Shown: positions 60,281 through 61,381 of the stretch, one piece after another
Layout: the number at the start of each line of letters is the position of its first letter
Numbering within the stretch: position 1 is the stretch's first letter
Assembly (NCBI RefSeq): GCF_001865065.1
Contig: NZ_MJGN01000023.1
Location: forward strand, 93,574-154,954
Direction: 5' to 3'
Length of the DNA: 61,381 nucleotides
Source: Curtobacterium sp. MCBA15_008
GTDB lineage: Bacteria; Actinomycetota; Actinomycetes; Actinomycetales; Microbacteriaceae
Program-made: the position numbers and the translations under genes
The notes under the pieces: model-generated
What the model was told of the DNA's origin: nothing
Seen by the model: only the letters and a program-made list of their open reading frames with translations
The model's database searches: none

Positions 60281-60748
60281 GCGCCCGTTCCTTCCCATCG
60301 CACGCGCGGTAGGAAGCGGAATCGGGCGTACTCGGACGAAAGAACCGACCGAGTACGCCCGAAACGACCGAGTACGCCCGAAACGGCCCGGGAGGCGCGT
60401 TGCCAGGCCGCCACGTGCCTCCAGTCCGTCACGCGCGCGCCCGTTCCTTCCCGTCGCACGCGCAGTGGAAAGCGGAATCGGGCGTACTCGGACGAAAAAA
60501 CAGACCGAGTACGCCCGATTCGACCAGGTATGCACGGAACGGCCCGGGAGGCGCGTTGCCAGGCTGCCACGTGCCTCCAGTCCGTCACGTGTGTGCCCGT
60601 TCCTTCCCATCGCACGCGCGGTAGGAAGCGGAATCGGGCGTACTCGGACGAAAGAACCGACCGAGTACGCCCGAAACGACCAGGTACGCACGGAACGACC
60701 CGATGGGCGGGCCTGGAGGCGCGGTGAGGGCCCGCCTCGTGGGCCGCG
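60281..60748. repeat. Three tandem copies of a 156-bp repeat
   Basis: CCCGTTCCTTCCC starts at 60284, 60440 and 60596, exactly 156 bp apart. Copies 1 and 2 agree along their full length with scattered changes; copy 3 diverges after about 60700. Each unit holds a 14-bp stem (TCGGGCGTACTCGG and complement), one or two 19-bp units GAGTACGCCCGAAACGACC, and a GGAGGCGCG/GTGCCTCC palindromic element. This fills the roughly 530-nt gap; no gene is credible in it. Confidence 0.9.
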
Positions 60749-60750
60749 GC

Positions 60751-61299
60751 CTACAGCTGCGCGGCCGCCATGGTCGCCACGACGCCGAGGACGATCATCC
60801 CGACGATCGTCCACGCGTGCGGGCGGTGGGTGATCGGCGCAGCCGTCACCGTCGCCGGGGGTGGGCCATCCTGCGCGGGCGGGGCGGGCACGAGAGCCCG
60901 GATGCGCTCGGCCGCGGCGTCGACGTCGAGGGGGGTCGCGCCTCCCGGCTGGCCCTCGACCACGGCGCTGAGGCGGGCCGACCTGCGGGTGGCGAGCCAG
61001 GTGCGGCGGACGCCCTCGCTCGAGAGGATCTCGATGCCGTACTTGGTGCGGACCTCGGTGACGCGACGCCAGGTGTAGGTGCTGGTGCGGCGGACGTCCA
61101 CGATGCGGAGGTGCTCCGGGGTGAGTTCGAACCGGGGGCGCCAGAGGACCGCCCAGGCGACGAAGGCGATGAAGAGGCTCGGGACCGGGGCGAGCCAGCG
61201 GATGCCGTCACCGACGAGGGCGAGGGGGATGAGCGCGACGGCGACGACCCACAGGACGACGGCGAGCGTACGCATGCCGGGGGCGAGGATCGTGGTCAC
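60751..61299 (-). CDS. PH-like domain membrane protein
   Basis: A 182-residue protein: two N-terminal spans (VVLWVVAVALIPLALVG and WLAPVPSLFIAFVAWAVL), a PH-like segment (RFELTPEHLRIVDVRRTSTYTWRRVTEVRTKYG), a Pro/Ala-rich linker and a C-terminal span (WTIVGMIVLGVVATMAA). It is paralogous in layout to the gene at 57701-58330. GTG 61299 lies 6 nt after TAACCT, so the mRNA is leaderless. The start codon lies just outside the 51-bp repeat that begins at 61305. Confidence 0.82.
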   Translation of the reverse strand: MTTILAPGMRTLAVVLWVVAVALIPLALVGDGIRWLAPVPSLFIAFVAWAVLWRPRFELTPEHLRIVDVRRTSTYTWRRVTEVRTKYGIEILSSEGVRRTWLATRRSARLSAVVEGQPGGATPLDVDAAAERIRALVPAPPAQDGPPPATVTAAPITHRPHAWTIVGMIVLGVVATMAAAQL

Positions 61300-61304
61300 T
61301 GGAA

Positions 61305-61381
61305 GAGGTTACGAGATGCCGACCCGTGTCGGCGCCGTGACGCCCGGAGAGCGACGAGGTCACGAGATGCCGACCCGTGTC
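61305..61381. repeat. 51-bp direct repeat running off the window
   Basis: GAGGTYACGAGATGCCGACC then CGTGTC occurs at 61305-61330 and again at 61356-61381, 51 bp apart, and the second copy ends at the window edge. The first copy contains the minus-strand -10 hexamer of the PH-domain gene. The repeat probably continues to the right. Confidence 0.75.

Noticed and set aside
60281..60748. Plus- and minus-strand frames of 180-200 codons through the 156-bp repeats
   Set aside because: Frames are open only because 156 is divisible by three and the DNA is GC-rich; no start signal, domain or codon bias.
1..61381. Mobile element, prophage or genomic island
   Set aside because: No integrase, transposase, tRNA-flanked boundary or shift in composition was seen; only the 36.9-37.9 kb area looks slightly accessory.

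Overview
The window is very GC-rich and densely coding, with short intergenic gaps and frequent ATGA/GTGA start-stop overlaps. It carries mycothiol S-conjugate amidase (Mca), an actinobacterial hallmark, and the families DUF4307, DUF4245 and DUF6264. I read it as a chromosomal segment of a Microbacteriaceae-type actinobacterium. A Curtobacterium-like genus is my guess from gene style, not something the sequence proves. I see no phage, integrase, transposase, rRNA, tRNA or CRISPR array.

Layout. 0-7 kb: greA, a DUF4307 membrane protein, mca, a hemolysin-III/PAQR protein, a cis-prenyltransferase, a PLP enzyme and a PIN-PhoH ATPase. 7-12 kb: a leftward operon xseA-xseB-DUF4245-carbonic anhydrase-fumC. 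12-20 kb: ispH, a TetR/oxidoreductase pair with clear operators, M18 aminopeptidase, class II aldolase, GlpX fructose-bisphosphatase and rmuC. 20.6-33.6 kb: a ten-gene inositol catabolic operon (iolC, Cgl0159-type aldolase, iolA, iolB, iolD, iolE, iolG, iolH, a transaldolase-like gene, a second Gfo/Idh/MocA dehydrogenase), then a tautomerase gene and a divergent GntR regulator. All three promoters carry the same TGTCNNGACA operator. 33.7-46 kb: mostly single genes, including an exonuclease, ychF, an HTH-nucleotidyltransferase fusion, an HD protein, a PEP-mutase-family enzyme, a MalY-type lyase, two GNATs, LysR, an FBP-domain protein and a BlaI/M56 pair. 46-50.7 kb: a tandem glycine riboswitch controlling gcvT-gcvH-gcvP. 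50.7-61.4 kb: an S9 peptidase, then a dipeptide/oligopeptide-type ABC importer (binding protein, two permeases, a double ATPase) and two small PH-like membrane proteins.

The most unusual content is non-coding. A palindromic repeat built on GGAGGCGCGGTGCCAG and its reverse complement recurs at gene 3' ends throughout the window, as full hairpins or single arms, and twice inside genes. A 19-bp repeat unit occurs in both terminal regions, and near the right end it is embedded in a 156-bp tandem repeat of three copies. There is also a 27-bp array of five copies and a 51-bp repeat running off the right edge. Many genes have a TANNNT hexamer only 6-8 nt before the start codon, indicating leaderless transcripts.

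The inositol operon is the metabolic centrepiece. It encodes every step from inositol to acetyl-CoA except a recognisable IolJ aldolase. Two candidate replacements (the Cgl0159-family protein and the transaldolase-like protein) lie inside the operon. No inositol transporter is visible in the window.
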